DNA of 64,000 nucleotides from Candidatus Ecksteinia adelgidicola (GTDB lineage: Bacteria > Pseudomonadota > Gammaproteobacteria > Enterobacterales > Enterobacteriaceae). The notes beneath the pieces are model-generated. The model saw only the letters and a list, made by a program, of their open reading frames with translations. It did not search any database and had not been told where the DNA came from. Below, one piece after another: positions 26,001 through 42,011 of the stretch (positions are counted from its first letter, which is position 1; each line of letters opens with the position of its first letter). Both the position numbers and the translations under genes were made by a program. The stretch spans positions 434,001 to 498,000 of the forward strand of contig CP045239.1 in assembly GCA_020541345.1 (NCBI GenBank), read 5' to 3'.

Positions 26001-26997
26001 AAAAAAATAAATATTTATTTGTTATTCTTTAACACGATATTGTATTTTTTAAAAATTTAAAATATATATTCTTATAATAATATAATATTATTTTTAATCT
26101 AGATACATAAAAATTTTTTATTTAAAGATAATTATATATATTAAATTTTACAAAAAAAAAATAAAAAAATAAATTTTTATATGTTATATACATTTATATT
26201 TTTAACATTTTAATAAATGTTTTAACATTTATTAAAAAACTATTTAAAAGTATTTTAATTTAACATTTTACCATGAAAAAAACAATTACTATTTTTATAC
26301 AATATATATATTAATTAAATTAATTAAGTATATTTTTTGATAAAATAAAAGTAATAAAAGATACAATATGTTTATATTTTGTTTATTTATAATAATAAAA
26401 TATCATATTTCATAAATATAAAATAATTATTTTAATCTATTTCATACATGTAATAAACTAAATTTTGTTAACATTTAATATTTTAGTTTTATATGTTTAT
26501 TAGATCTTATTTATCAATATAAAAATAATATATATATTTAATTTATATTTAAGTATAAATATTGTTTTTAAAATTTAACTTTTTTTAATAAAAATATTTT
26601 TGTTTATTTTTTATATTATTTTATTAAATATGTAATGTAAATATAAAATAAATGTATTGTTATTTTATTTATATATTTTAACTAGCACAATAATTAATAA
26701 AACGTTTTATAAAACTATCATTTTATCCTAAACATTAATAATTTTTATAAATTAACATGCATAGTAGAAAATTTTAATGTCATTTCCAATACTGAGTTTT
26801 TTAATAATAATATTTAAAGAAATAATAATTTTTTAAATTAAAAATATAATAAATAAAAATACTAATTACAAAATTCAGATTGATAACTCATCATTAAAAA
26901 ATTTAACTATATTGTAGATGTATTGTTATCTTAAAATATTCACTTTATGCTGTATATTAAATTTTATTATAATCATAATTTATTAGTAATTATTTAA
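23066..26997. other. AT-rich spacer between lepA and rho (3.9 kb)
   Basis: One of the most extreme stretches in the window: long A/T runs with very few G or C and no open frame above background. No RNA gene, hairpin terminator or protein remnant was recognised. The lepA promoter must lie near 23070-23200, and the rho terminator should lie near 26900-26990, but neither can be pointed to. Confidence 0.75.
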
Positions 26998-28257
26998 TTA
27001 TGATCGTTTCATCATATCAAAAAATTCATCATTAGTTTTTGTCATTGCTAATTTATTAATTAAAAATTCCATTGCATTAATTTCACTCATTGGATGAATA
27101 ATTTTTCGTAATATCCACATTTTTTGTAATTCATCAGAAAATGTCAACAATTCTTCTTTACGTGTACCAGATCGATTATAATCTATTGCTGGAAATACAC
27201 GTTTTTCAGCAATTTTACGTGCTAAATGTAATTCCATGTTACCAGTACCTTTAAACTCTTCATAAATAACTTCATCCATTTTTGATCCAGTATCAATAAG
27301 CGCAGTAGCAATAATAGTTAAACTTCCACCTTCTTCAACGTTTCGTGCTGCACCAAAAAATCGCTTTGGTCGATGAAGAGCATTAGCATCTACTCCACCA
27401 GTTAAAATTTTTCCTGACGCTGGTACTACTGTATTATAAGCGCGAGCTAAACGAGTGATAGAATCAAGTAAGATAATAACATCTTTTTTATGTTCTACTA
27501 AACGCTTAGCTTTTTCAATAACCATTTCTGCCACTTGCACATGTCTAGATGCAGGTTCGTCAAAAGTAGAGGCAATTACTTCTCCTTTTACAAGTCGTTG
27601 CATTTCAGTAACTTCTTCGGGACGCTCATCAATTAATAACACCATAAGAACGCAATCTGAATGATTATAAGCAATACTTTGTGCAATATTCTGCAATAGC
27701 ATAGTTTTACCAGCTTTTGGTGGTGCAACAATTAAACCACGTTGTCCCCGTCCAATAGGTGAAGCCAAATCTAAAACGCGTGCTGTTAAATCTTCAGTGG
27801 ATCCATTACCTCGTTCCATACGAAGTCGAGAGTTAGCATGAAGTGGAGTTAAATTCTCAAAAAGTATTTTATTTCGTGCGTTTTCTGGTCTATCATAATT
27901 AACTTTGTTAACTTTTAATAAAGCAAAATAACGTTCTCCTTCTTTTGGTGGTCTAATTTTACCAGAAATAGTATCGCCGGTACGTAAATTAAAACGACGA
28001 ATTTGACTAGGAGATACATAAATATCATCAGGTCCAGCAAGGTAAGAGCTATCACTAGAACGAAGAAAACCAAATCCATCTTGTAAGATTTCTAATACAC
28101 CATCGCCGAAGATGTCTTCTCCACTTTTTGCATGTTGTTTTAAGATAGAGAAAATAATATCTTGTTTTCGAACACGTGCAAGATTTTCTAATCCTATATT
28201 TTCTCCAAGAGTAATTAAATCAGAAACTGGTGTATTTTTTAATGTGGTAAGATTCAT
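26998..28257 (-). CDS. rho: Transcription termination factor Rho
   Basis: 419 residues, identical in length to E. coli Rho. It is a hexameric RNA-dependent ATPase that releases untranslated transcripts. The N-terminal helix bundle and cold-shock-like RNA-binding domain ([17 protein letters not shown], residues 51-67) precede the ATPase core. The P-loop is [12 protein letters not shown] at 174-185 (Lys181 and Lys184 as in E. coli), followed by [10 protein letters not shown], the Q-loop/R-loop region and [12 protein letters not shown]. Rho is among the best-conserved proteins in the window. Since Rho-independent hairpins are almost absent here, Rho probably carries most of the termination load. 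Confidence 0.99.
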   Translation of the reverse strand: MNLTTLKNTPVSDLITLGENIGLENLARVRKQDIIFSILKQHAKSGEDIFGDGVLEILQDGFGFLRSSDSSYLAGPDDIYVSPSQIRRFNLRTGDTISGKIRPPKEGERYFALLKVNKVNYDRPENARNKILFENLTPLHANSRLRMERGNGSTEDLTARVLDLASPIGRGQRGLIVAPPKAGKTMLLQNIAQSIAYNHSDCVLMVLLIDERPEEVTEMQRLVKGEVIASTFDEPASRHVQVAEMVIEKAKRLVEHKKDVIILLDSITRLARAYNTVVPASGKILTGGVDANALHRPKRFFGAARNVEEGGSLTIIATALIDTGSKMDEVIYEEFKGTGNMELHLARKIAEKRVFPAIDYNRSGTRKEELLTFSDELQKMWILRKIIHPMSEINAMEFLINKLAMTKTNDEFFDMMKRS

Positions 28258-29109
28258 AATGGTGGATTCTTAGACTTAAGGTATGTCACGAAATTATATC
28301 GTGAATAATATGGAAACATCATAGGTATCTATTTACTGTATTTTAACATATAAACTGATATTATTATGACAAGAAATAATTTTATATTTTTTATATATAT
28401 TATATTAATTTTGTAAAACAAGAATAATTGAAAGTTAATTTCAAAATAGTTTTTACTAAAAATTTATATAAATATATTATTCTCTGATATTAGATAATAT
28501 TGCATAAAAACAAATTTATGTTTTATATTTTTAGATATAAAATGTTTTATAAATCATTATATGTAATTTAATTTTACATACTTATTTTATATACTTATAG
28601 TATGTATCTTTTGATAAAAGAACATTATACTAAGGAATTGTTTTAAAAAGAACAAATTTTATTAATATTTTTATTTTTTTAGTTTCTTAATTGCACTTCT
28701 CTATATTAAAAAATATTTAAAGTTTTATAATTTTTTATAAAATGTTATTTAGATAACAATAACTTTTATTAACAAGTACGTTTTTATATCTTATTATTAT
28801 CTATTATATTTTTGTTATAACCGATTATATGTTATACTAACACACTAATATGTATGAATAAAAATAATTTTATGACATTTAATATATCGTTTGTTCTAAC
28901 GTTAATTGATAAAAAATTTAATGTACTTTTAGAATGATAAAGAATTTAAGTTTTTTTTAATTATTAAAGAAGTTATTAAGTTATTTTAATAAATTTTAAA
29001 AGTATAGTAAATTTTAAAAAAAAATAATATTGAAAGATATTTTTTTATTTATTTTATAAAATAAATATCTTATTTATAATCTAATACGTATAAAGAAAAA
29101 ATTTTTATT
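28258..29109. other. trxA-rho spacer with a small leader hairpin
   Basis: The 850-base spacer corresponds to the leader region between trxA and rho in E. coli. Close to rho there is a hairpin (TCACGA, 28286-28291, pairing with TCGTGA, 28299-28304, seven-base loop). E. coli rho is autoregulated in its leader, but this stem is short and its role is only a guess. The rest is plain A/T. Confidence 0.6.
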
Positions 29110-29442
29110 TTATGATGAAATATTTTCATTTATAAAATTTTGTAATTGTTTTTTAGAAAATGTACCAATTTGACTTGCTTTAACTTTTCCATTATCAAAT
29201 AACAATATTGTAGGAATACTGCGAATTCCATATTTAAGAGGTGTTTTTGGATTGTATTCAATGTTTAATTTAGTAATAGTTATTTTCTCAAAAAATTTTT
29301 TCGCAATATCATCTATAATTGGTGCAATAATTTTACATGGTCTACACCATTCTGCCCAAAAATCTACAAGAATTAATCCTTTAGCATTTATGACATTAAC
29401 ATCAAAGTTGTCATCAGTTAAGCAAATAATTTTATTACTCAT
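29110..29442 (-). CDS. trxA: Thioredoxin 1, with CRPC instead of CGPC active site
   Basis: 110 residues against 109 in E. coli. Thioredoxin reduces disulfides in ribonucleotide reductase and other proteins using electrons from TrxB. The fold is complete: buried Asp in [10 protein letters not shown], cis-proline loop RSIPTILLF and C-terminal helix. The redox centre reads WCRPC (Cys33 and Cys36 counting the initiator Met), where nearly all thioredoxins have WCGPC. Codon 34 is AGA at 29343-29341, one G-to-A step from GGA. Both cysteines remain, so redox function is expected, but the dipeptide between them sets the redox potential. AGGA upstream supports the ATG. It is next to rho, as in E. coli. 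Confidence 0.97.
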   Translation of the reverse strand: MSNKIICLTDDNFDVNVINAKGLILVDFWAEWCRPCKIIAPIIDDIAKKFFEKITITKLNIEYNPKTPLKYGIRSIPTILLFDNGKVKASQIGTFSKKQLQNFINENISS

Positions 29443-30062
29443 TTTATTTTCCTAAAATGTAATATTTTTATAGAATTGTCAATATTTTTTTAAATCAATA
29501 TTATATTATTATTTTTATTTTAGTAAATTTTTGTATAATATTATGAATGTTTTTATAAAATTTTAATAGTATAAAATTTAACTTTTTTTTGTTACTACAA
29601 ATTAGTATCTTTATTATATACAATGTTTTTTATGGTTATATTATCATATAATATAACTTAAAAATATTTGTTTTCATATCAAAAAATAAAATGCTATAGA
29701 AAACATTTTTATACATTAAAAATTAATAAAAACATTAAAAATTATTTTAATAGCATCAGTATTATAAAAAAATATAATAGTAACCATCTTATAAAAAATA
29801 CATGAAAATTTTTTTATAAATACATAATATATACGATATTTATTTATATTAAAAATTAAAATTTATATAAATTTAAGATAATTTATTTAATAATGATTAA
29901 AGTATTTTTTTGAATATATAATAATGTAAAATTAAGCTATTAATTTAATTAAGTAATATTTAATTTAATTAAATATTATTATATTTAAATAATTTTGAAA
30001 TATATAAATTAAATTTTATTTAACATATCAAATAATAAAAAAACAATTTTTAAAAAAGTAAA

Positions 30063-30083
30063 GTAGTATGTAGTATGTAGTAT
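30063..30083. repeat. 7-bp microsatellite, three copies
   Basis: Three perfect consecutive copies of gtagtat within AT-rich spacer. Probably slippage. Confidence 0.85.
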
Positions 30084-32068
30084 ATTATATAAAATTACTT
30101 TTATGTATTACAAAATTTTTTCATATTGTTTTTTATAATATTTAATTTAATTTTTATAATAACATATATTAGATGTATATAAAAGATATCGTCTATTAAA
30201 TTTTCAATATTTTTATTTTTTTAAAATATTAATAAATTAGAACATAAATCTTTATGTTATTTTTTAAATTTTTACACGTGATAAAATTTTATCTACAACA
30301 ATATTATTAACTTAATGATTAAAATAAGAACATGTTAATAAGCAATGTTAATAACTTGAATAAAGATATATTTTAATATGATGAACTATTTTTCATGTTT
30401 TTATACTGAAGTTTAGTATAATTTTAAATATTTTTAAATGTATTTAATTACATAAAATTAAAATATAACAATTTGAAGTATTCAGTTTTTTATTTTAAAA
30501 TATTAATAATATTATAAATATTTTATGTTTTATGTTTATAATGATTCAATTAAATTAAATTAGTAACTAAATTTAAATCGATGAATTTCTAATGTTTTTG
30601 TATTTCTAAATATATGATTTTATATATAATGAAAACATTAATTTTAAAATATTTTATAGTATGATATTAAATTGTTAAATATTATTAAATATTTTAAAAA
30701 AAAATAAAATAATACATATAATGTATTTTATTTATATATTATGATTTATATAAAAAGATAAAATTTATATATTGTTATTTACATGAAATAATAAATTTAT
30801 TTATATAATAAATTACCAATTAATAATTTCTAATTTATTTAATATAATAAATGATATTTAAAGTAAAAAATATTTTAAATAATTATCATAGTTTATAACT
30901 ATTAATAAAAATTTTTAAAGTTTTTACAAATCAAAAAATAATTTTTTATAAGTTAGTTTTCTACTAATAATTAATAATATAAAATATGTAAAATTACTTA
31001 AATTAAGTTAATTGAATTGTTATTTGTAAATAAATATTTTTATATAATGATTATTATAATATAATTTTAAATGAAAAATTCATTTCTTGATATAATAAAA
31101 ATGATAACACTAGATTTTTTAAATAAGTATTAGTATAAATATAAGATAATTAATATTTAGAGATAATAGTAAATTAATTTTATACATTGATAAATAATAT
31201 AACATAAAACATTTTTATTAAAAATAAAATAGATTTTATTACACATAGTTAATTCAAATAAAAATTATAATGTTAGTTAGCAACAAACATGAGGTACATA
31301 TCTTTAATTTTTATTAGTAAAAATTAGATAAAATATTTTTTAAAAATAAATGAATTTTTAAAAGTTTAATATACATTATAAAATACAGTTAATATAATTT
31401 AAATATTATTTTATATAATAATTATATATTTATAAATTATTTATTTAAAATTATTTTTATAAATAATAAAAAAATTACTATTTTTGTTAAAAAAAATTTA
31501 AAAATAATTTAAAAATATTAAATCAATAAACTGTATTAGCAATATATATTATATATCAAATATAAAAACAAATATATAATTGAAACTAAATTATTATTTC
31601 AATTAAATAATTTTAATAATAATTTTATTTTATATTAATTTTATTAGAAATAATTCATTGTTTTAAAAAATTTTTATAATAATATAAATTTTGAAATTTA
31701 ATAATAAAATATTTAAATATTTTATTAAAAATATTAAAAATATCTAAGTAAATTAAAATATTTTAAAAAAATTTTTTATTATTAATATATAAAAATTATA
31801 AGTATTATATTTTATAATAAATTAATACGTTTTATAATCAATAATTAATTCATGTTCTTTCAAAAAGATCTATTTAGAAATAGAAGTTATTATTTAATTA
31901 AATTATAAAATAAAAAATAACTATTATTAGATTTTGATATATTTTATTTAATAAAATAAATTAAAAAATATATGTTATCTTTATAACAATTAATGTTTTG
32001 ATATTATTTTATTATTTTGTTTATTCAAAAAAGTATCTTTTAAATAAAAATGAATACTATGTTAATGG

Positions 32069-32082
32069 TTAATGCGCATTAA
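32069..32082. promoter_or_regulatory. 14-bp perfect palindrome of unknown role
   Basis: TTAATGCGCATTAA is a perfect palindrome with a GCGC centre, unexpected in DNA this poor in G and C. It sits in a compositional island (about 32040-32340) that also has a possible stem, CGTAAA pairing with TTTACG near 32212-32240. It could be an old operator or the remains of a gene. No flanking gene is close enough to assign it. Confidence 0.3.
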
Positions 32083-32973
32083 TATAAAGTATATATTTTA
32101 ATTATGATAATAAATTAAAATTTAACTGAGAACTAGTAGTTAGTAGTGAAACTAAAAGTTAAAACCTCATATATTGAATTGGTTTAAATATCGTTATAAT
32201 TTGAAAATTCGTAAAGTATAGTGGTCATTTTACGTAATGAAATCTTTGTTTATATGTTTAAATATACATACTTTAATAATTGTAAATACAGTACCAATTC
32301 TTTTTTTAATTAACTATAGCATATTGTAATAAAAAATAAAATATTTTTATCTATTTAAAAAAAATCAAATACACTATATGTTTCTAATTTTAATAAATGT
32401 ATTTTTATGTAATTAATAAACATATCTTAATTGATTAATAAAAATATTGTAAAATAAAAAAACATATGCATATTTTGATTGTTACATATTAAATATATTT
32501 ATATTAATAAGTCTCGATGAATAAAATTAAGTAGTCAAATTAACATAAGTTATATAGATAAAATTGTAGTTGACTAACTCTATGATTATATACATAAAAA
32601 TTATTTTATTTTTTAAAATAATTAGTTCTTTTAATAATAATTTTATAAAAGAATATTATATATTCATATTTAATAAATATAATTTTAATAAATAATACTT
32701 ATTGTAATATTATTATTGTTCTAATGCTTATACAAGCAATGTTCATTTTTAAATTTTTATTATCAAATATCGTACAAAAAATTTTCTAAGACAGTTATAA
32801 AAAAATAAAATATATAATTTCTTACAAATAAAAAATTTTATAAAAGTGATATCATTAAAAAATTTTTACATTTTAACAAAAAAAAACAAATTGTAATTTA
32901 ATATATTGTTAATAATTTCTACTAATTATTTTTAACAAAAAAACTATCAATGTTGTTATTAATTATAGAAATA

Positions 32974-33003
32974 AAAAAAATAGCGTACAAAGTACGCTAT
33001 TTT
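32974..33003 (-). terminator. Rho-independent terminator of lpp
   Basis: Perfect 9-bp stem atagcgtac (32980-32988) and gtacgctat (32992-33000) with an AAA/TTT loop, followed on the minus strand by eight T residues. It begins 17 bases after the lpp stop codon. It matches in position and form the strong terminator of E. coli lpp and is one of only two clear intrinsic terminators in the window. Confidence 0.93.
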
Positions 33004-33019
33004 TGTAACTAAAATACTC

Positions 33020-33256
33020 TTATTTTTTATAATCATGAACTTGATTATCTATTCGTTGATTTGCTCGAATAGAGTTTTCTTTAGCGTATTGTACATCAGA
33101 GCGAATTACAGTTACGTCAGAACTTATTTTATCAGCTTTAGTGTTTAAATTTTTAACATCAGAAGATAATTGTTCAAGTTTATTATTAGTTGAACATCCT
33201 GTTAATAGAACAGACGTTAAAATTACTGTTCTTAATACTAATTTAGTACAATTCAT
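33020..33256 (-). CDS. lpp: Major outer membrane (Braun) lipoprotein Lpp
   Basis: 78 residues, the E. coli length. A type II signal peptide (hydrophobic core VILTSVLLTG) ends in the lipobox LLTGC, so Cys21 is the lipidated N-terminus. The mature part is a heptad-repeat coiled coil (LEQLSSDVKNLNTKADKISS, IRSDVQ, RANQRIDN) ending in YKK. The C-terminal lysine is the one linked to peptidoglycan. Matching AAGGTGAT precedes the ATG. With its own promoter and terminator it is a monocistronic unit directly behind pykF, as in E. coli. It implies a real outer membrane anchored to a wall. The lipoprotein-processing genes (lgt, lspA, lnt) and the L,D-transpeptidase are not in this window. Confidence 0.98.
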   Translation of the reverse strand: MNCTKLVLRTVILTSVLLTGCSTNNKLEQLSSDVKNLNTKADKISSDVTVIRSDVQYAKENSIRANQRIDNQVHDYKK

Positions 33257-33283
33257 GATATCACCTTTATATTAAGTTAACAT

Positions 33284-33332
33284 TGATGTAATATTACAAG
33301 CATGACATAAACTTTTTATGAAAAAGAATATT
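33284..33332 (-). promoter_or_regulatory. lpp promoter and start region, conserved with E. coli
   Basis: Read on the minus strand, AATATTCT, then CATAAAAA, TTATGTCATGCTTGTAA and TTACAT line up almost base for base with the E. coli lpp promoter as I remember it (AATATTCT, CATAAAAA, TTGTGTAATACTTGTAA, CTACAT). The -35 region is near 33325-33331. The -10 is at about 33300-33305 and has drifted from TAATAC to TCATGC. The short leader to the ATG is also of E. coli length. Such conservation in otherwise freely evolving spacer points to strong selection on Lpp output. Confidence 0.75.
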
Positions 33333-33527
33333 TGAATTAATCGTTTTATTTTAATACATGTTTAAAAAAAAATACAAAATAACCAAATATAATTATTTTC
33401 TATAAAAAGTAAACTTGAGTTTTTATTAACACAATAATACTTTGTGTTATTTAATTTTATAAAGAAATTTTAATTTCTATAATATAGTGATAATAATATT
33501 TTTGTTAAAATATTGTTATGTTATATA

Positions 33528-34940
33528 TCATAATATATGCACTGAAATAGTATTAATAGTACCGCTTTCTACTAAAGCACCAAAAACCATTACAATTATA
33601 TCACCGTTTTTTGCTAATTTACTAGACATAGCTGCTTTCTTTCCAATGTAATAAAAATCATCAGTTGAAGAAATTTTTTTAATTTTTATAGGGATGACGC
33701 CTTTAATTAAAAGTAACTGATTAGCAGTACTATTATTAGTAGTTAATGCTAAAATTAAAGAATTTGGAAAATATTTACGTATTGATTTAGCAGATCTTCC
33801 ACTATTAGTAGAAACAACAATTAGCGGAGATTCTAATTTTTCTGATGTTTCAACTGCTCCTCTACACACAGCTTCAGTTAAACAAAGTTTTTGTTTCTGT
33901 TTGAAATGATCAAGACGAGTACGCATTACACGATCAGTGCGTTCACAAATAGTTGCCATAATATTAACTGCTTCTAAAGGATATTTTCCTTTAGCGCTTT
34001 CGCCTGAAAGCATAACAGCATCAGTTCCATCTAAAATAGCATTAGCTACATCACCTGCTTCAGCACGTGTAGGTCGCGGGTTTTTTATCATAGAATCTAA
34101 CATTTGAGTAGCAGTAATTACTGCTTTACATGCATAATTACATTTTTTAATAATCATTTTCTGAGCAAAAATTACTTCTTCTACTGGAATTTCAACTCCA
34201 AGATCACCACGAGCTACCATTATTCCATCAGATAGTTCAAGGATTTCATCAAAATTATTTAAACCTTGTTGGTTTTCAATTTTAGAAATAATTTGAATAT
34301 TTGTACCACCATGCGTATTTAAATATTCGCGTATTTTAAGTACATCAGATTTTTTACGAATGAAAGAAGCAGCAATAAAATCGACCCCTTGTTCGCAACC
34401 AAAAACAAGATCACGTTTATCTTGTTGTGCTAATGCAGGCAATTGAATAGTAACACCAGGTAAATTTACTCCTTTATTTTCAAGTAAACTTCCAGTATTT
34501 AAGACTCTACAAGTTACTTCTTCTTTTGTAACATGAATTACTTTCATAGCAATTAAACCGTCATCAACTAGAATAGTATTTCCAATTTTTAAGTCTGTTG
34601 AAAACCCTTTGTAAGTTACTGCAACACGTTTATTATTACCAATAATATTTTGATTAGTCGTAAAAGTAAAAATTTGACCTGAAAGAAGACGAACTTCTTT
34701 TTTTTCTTCTAGCCTCATAGTTCTGATTTCTGGACCTTTTGTATCTAATAATATACCCGCATTTAATCCAGTGTTCATCATTACAGTACGAATATTACGA
34801 ATACGTTGACTGTGATCTTTATAATTTCCGTGCGAAAAATTTAATCGAACAACATTCATACCAGCATGCAACAATTTAGTTAAAATTTCTTCTGATTCAC
34901 TCTTTGGACCAATAGTACAAACGATTTTAGTTTTTTTCAT
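33528..34940 (-). CDS. pykF: Pyruvate kinase I
   Basis: 470 residues, the same as E. coli PykF, and closer to PykF than to PykA in its start ([20 protein letters not shown]). It transfers phosphate from PEP to ADP in the last step of glycolysis. Visible motifs are [22 protein letters not shown], the catalytic lysine and metal region [28 protein letters not shown] and [11 protein letters not shown]. The C-terminal effector domain keeps the sugar-phosphate loop region. PEP is shared with the PTS of this window, so pykF and ptsI compete for it. The next gene is lpp, as in E. coli. No clear Shine-Dalgarno. Confidence 0.98.
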   Translation of the reverse strand: MKKTKIVCTIGPKSESEEILTKLLHAGMNVVRLNFSHGNYKDHSQRIRNIRTVMMNTGLNAGILLDTKGPEIRTMRLEEKKEVRLLSGQIFTFTTNQNIIGNNKRVAVTYKGFSTDLKIGNTILVDDGLIAMKVIHVTKEEVTCRVLNTGSLLENKGVNLPGVTIQLPALAQQDKRDLVFGCEQGVDFIAASFIRKKSDVLKIREYLNTHGGTNIQIISKIENQQGLNNFDEILELSDGIMVARGDLGVEIPVEEVIFAQKMIIKKCNYACKAVITATQMLDSMIKNPRPTRAEAGDVANAILDGTDAVMLSGESAKGKYPLEAVNIMATICERTDRVMRTRLDHFKQKQKLCLTEAVCRGAVETSEKLESPLIVVSTNSGRSAKSIRKYFPNSLILALTTNNSTANQLLLIKGVIPIKIKKISSTDDFYYIGKKAAMSSKLAKNGDIIVMVFGALVESGTINTISVHIL

Positions 34941-36139
34941 GAGAAATTTCTACAAGTTATAATAATAAAAACAAATAAAATTTATAGTAAATCCATTAAT
35001 GTTAAATATTTCAGACATCTAATAGTAAAAAAATATTAAAATAGGTGATAACATTTAATTAATAAAATATTTAATTATTCTTTAAAATTATAAAATTACA
35101 TATTAAACCATGTATATTATTTTTATAGAAAATTAAATAATTTATAATTATGTAATATAAATCTTATTATTTTTTTAGATGATATCAAATATTTTTTTAA
35201 CATTTGATAAAATTAATATTTTATTGTAACTTTAATGTATTCAAAAAATAAAGTGAAAATTCTATATAAAAACTATATTTACTGTTATTTATATAAATAT
35301 ACATTTTATGTTAATATATGTTTGATATTTTAAAAATATTTATAATTTAAATATAAATAAACAATTAAAATATATTTATATTGTTTTTATATTTTTATAA
35401 ATGTTTTTATAAAGATATTTATTTATAAATAAAAACACTAAATGCTATAATTTATACAGAATAAAATAATATTTTTAATATTTTATGTTGATAAAAATTA
35501 TTTTTTATATTAATATTTAAATTGATACAACTTATTAATATTAAATATTTATATAATATTTTATTTTTATTATTTTGATAAAGTTTAAAAAAATTATTCT
35601 TAATTTTTATGCTAAATTTTCATTTAAAATTAATAACTAAAGATTTTAAAAAAAATATATATAAATATTTTGATACAAAAATATTGTCATATGTATTTCA
35701 CAAGTATTTTATATAAAATATGTTTATATTTATCAACGTTGTTTTTTAAAAAATAGTTTTAAAAAATAATACTTAGTTTTTATTAAATATAAACTTGTTA
35801 TTTTAATTGTTTTAACGTACAAGTTTATTTTTTTTTAAAATAGTATATTACATTATATTTAAAAATTAAAAAGTATGACATTACATTTTTAAAATTATTA
35901 GTTAATTATTACTAATATTATATATTAATTGTTTTATTTATATAATCATGCTTAATATACGAGTTAATAACTCTTTATTAGTATTTTTAATAAACGTTCT
36001 TTAAAGAAAAAACTTATAAAATTTTTGTTTAATTTTATCTACATATATATCTTAAAATTACTACTATATGTTATATATAGTCTTATATTTTTTATATAAA
36101 ACTAAATTTTTAATAAATGTTGTTATTTTAATATAAATT
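34941..36139. other. AT-rich spacer between gyrB and pykF (1.2 kb)
   Basis: Plain A/T with no frame or hairpin worth naming. It should contain the pykF promoter, and it follows the gyrB stop without any visible intrinsic terminator. Confidence 0.7.
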
Positions 36140-39802
<3,663 letters not shown>

Positions 39803-40861
39803 TTATCCATTTTGTGCACGTTGCCTCAATAAATGATCCATGAGTATGATAGCCATCATGGCTTCAGCAATAGGTACTGCACGAATTCCTACACAAGGAT
39901 CATGACGACCACGTGTAATTACTTCTACTTCTTCTCCTTGTCGATTAATAGTACGTCCTGATTTCATAATACTAGAAGTTGGTTTTAATGCTAAATGTGC
40001 TATTATTATTTGACCGCTACTAATACCACCAAGAATTCCTCCGGCATGATTGCTTAAAAAACCTTTTGAAGTTATTTCATCACGATTTTCACTACCACGT
40101 TTAGTTATAACAGAAAATCCATCACCGATTTCTACACCTTTCACTGCATTAATACTCATTAATGCATGCGCTAAATCAGCATCAAGACGATCAAAGACTG
40201 GTTCACCTAGTCCAACTGGGACATTTTTAGCAATTACACTAATTTTCGCACCAATTGAATCGCCTTCTTTTTGTAAAACACGCATTAATTTATCTAATGC
40301 TTCTAACTTATTTATATCAGGACAAAAAAAAGGATTTTTTTCAACTTGATCCCAATCTTTTAGTTCACAAATTATATTTCCTAGTTGAGATAAACATCCA
40401 TGAACTTGAATAGAATATTTTTGTCTCAAATACTGTTTTGCAATCACTCCTGCTGCTACTCGCATAGCAGTTTCACGTGCTGAAGAACGCCCTCCACCTC
40501 GATAATCACGTAGACCATATTTTTTTTCATAAGTATAATCAGCATGTCCTGGACGAAATAGATTTTTAATAGCATTATAATCTTGAGAGCGTTGGTTAGT
40601 ATTTTTAATAGTAAGTCCAATACTAGTACCAGTTGTCATACCTTTAAAAACACCAGATAAAATATGAACTTGATCTGCTTCTCGTCGTTGAGTAGTATAT
40701 CGAGAAGTACCGGGACGTCGACGATTTAAATCATACTGTAAATCTGTTGCAGTTAAAGGTATTCCAGGTGGTGCACCATCCACAATACATCCTAATGCTA
40801 CTCCATGAGACTCTCCAAATGTTGTTACACGAAAAATTTGACCAATAGTATTTCCCGCCAT
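39803..40861 (-). CDS. aroC: Chorismate synthase
   Basis: 352 residues against 361 in E. coli. It makes chorismate from 5-enolpyruvylshikimate-3-phosphate with reduced FMN, the last step of the shikimate pathway and the precursor of aromatic amino acids and folate. Signatures are GESHG (residues 16-20), [50 protein letters not shown], and [18 protein letters not shown] near the end. The start is supported by AAGGAG six bases upstream. It follows prmB by 14 bases, so the two are co-transcribed as in E. coli. Only the last few residues of the C-terminus are shortened. Confidence 0.98.
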   Translation of the reverse strand: MAGNTIGQIFRVTTFGESHGVALGCIVDGAPPGIPLTATDLQYDLNRRRPGTSRYTTQRREADQVHILSGVFKGMTTGTSIGLTIKNTNQRSQDYNAIKNLFRPGHADYTYEKKYGLRDYRGGGRSSARETAMRVAAGVIAKQYLRQKYSIQVHGCLSQLGNIICELKDWDQVEKNPFFCPDINKLEALDKLMRVLQKEGDSIGAKISVIAKNVPVGLGEPVFDRLDADLAHALMSINAVKGVEIGDGFSVITKRGSENRDEITSKGFLSNHAGGILGGISSGQIIIAHLALKPTSSIMKSGRTINRQGEEVEVITRGRHDPCVGIRAVPIAEAMMAIILMDHLLRQRAQNG

Positions 40862-40875
40862 ACATACTCCTTAAT

Positions 40876-41838
40876 TTAATTTTTAATATAATTGTTATAA
40901 ATATTTATTTTATTACAGTAAATCATAAATTTTTTTTTGTTTTCAATTAGTTCTTTTTTTGTAAGCATAAAAACATGTTCTCCGCCATGTTTAAATTTTA
41001 ACCATTTAAATAAAACATTTGGATAACATTGAATTAAATTTACAATACTATTACCTACTTCACAAATTAATATTCCATGATCGTTTAAATAATTTGACGC
41101 ACTAGCTAAGATTTGATGTATAAATTTTAATCCATCTCCAGCAGCTAATCCAATTTTTGGTTCAAAATGAAATTCTTTTGGCAAATTTAACATATCTTGT
41201 TCATTAACATATGGTGGATTTGTAACAATTAAATCATATTGAACTTTAGGAATATTATTAAATAAATCTGAGCAAATAGGAATTATTTGATTTTCAAGAT
41301 GATAAGATTGAATGTTAATCTCCATGACTGATAATGCTTCGAGAGAAATATCTACTGCGTCTATTTCTGCATCAGGAAAAATATTACTACAAGCAATAGC
41401 AATGCATCCACTTCCAGTACACATATCAAGGATACGTTTCGGATCACATGGCAGTAAAGTATGAAAACGATTACTAATCAATTCACTAATAGGTGAACGA
41501 GGAATGAGAACTCGTCTATCTATATAAAGCTCTATACCAGAAAACCAAGATTTATTAGTTAAATAAGCAATTGGAATTCGTTCATGAACACGACGTATTA
41601 CACGATTTATAACATGATAGCGCTCACTACGAGTTAAACGAGCTGAATACATACTTTGTGAGATATTTATTGGTAAAAAAAGACTAAGTAATACCAATTG
41701 TATTGCTTCATCTAACGGATTGTTAGTTCCATGCCCATAATAAAGATTAGAAGTACTAAAATAACTAATTGTCCAACGTAATATATCTTGAATAGTATAC
41801 AGTTCGTTCAATATTTTATTAATAAAAATTTTATTCAA
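40876..41838 (-). CDS. prmB: Ribosomal protein L3 glutamine N5-methyltransferase PrmB
   Basis: 320 residues against 310 in E. coli. It methylates a glutamine in ribosomal protein L3 using S-adenosylmethionine, assisting 50S assembly. The N-terminal helical domain has YTIQDILRW and [17 protein letters not shown]. The Rossmann methyltransferase domain has [12 protein letters not shown] (SAM loop) and the catalytic NPPY. The start codon is TTG (41838-41836), confirmed by GAGG six bases upstream and by collinearity with E. coli MDKIFVDEAV. The C-terminus carries about 12 extra AT-coded residues ([11 protein letters not shown]), probably from read-through after loss of the original stop. It is the first gene of prmB-aroC and divergent from smrB. 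Confidence 0.96.
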   Translation of the reverse strand: MNKIFINKILNELYTIQDILRWTISYFSTSNLYYGHGTNNPLDEAIQLVLLSLFLPINISQSMYSARLTRSERYHVINRVIRRVHERIPIAYLTNKSWFSGIELYIDRRVLIPRSPISELISNRFHTLLPCDPKRILDMCTGSGCIAIACSNIFPDAEIDAVDISLEALSVMEINIQSYHLENQIIPICSDLFNNIPKVQYDLIVTNPPYVNEQDMLNLPKEFHFEPKIGLAAGDGLKFIHQILASASNYLNDHGILICEVGNSIVNLIQCYPNVLFKWLKFKHGGEHVFMLTKKELIENKKKFMIYCNKINIYNNYIKN

Positions 41839-42011
41839 TTTTTCCTCTTTATAATAAATGAAGTTATTTAATAAATAAATTTAGTTTGTTATAAATTTTA
41901 AATAAATGACATTAATTTTTTATTTTTATTTTAATTTTTATTTTATATCGACAGTCTGATTTTATAAAGGTACACTAAGAAAACAAATAAATTTTTAATT
42001 AATGATACATA

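Larger units (their letters stand above)
29443..32973. other. AT-rich spacer between trxA and lpp (3.5 kb)
   Basis: Mostly featureless A/T. It contains a 7-bp triplicate repeat (30063-30083) and, at about 32040-32340, a patch visibly richer in G and C with a 14-bp palindrome, listed separately. No tRNA, terminator for trxA's neighbours, or protein remnant could be identified. rhlB, next to trxA in E. coli, is absent. Confidence 0.7.

Noticed and set aside
27455-27664. Plus-strand frame inside rho
   Set aside because: Antisense shadow of a strongly conserved gene. Other frames inside ptrB, gyrB, aroC, trxA, ycfH, ptsI and crr were rejected for the same reason.
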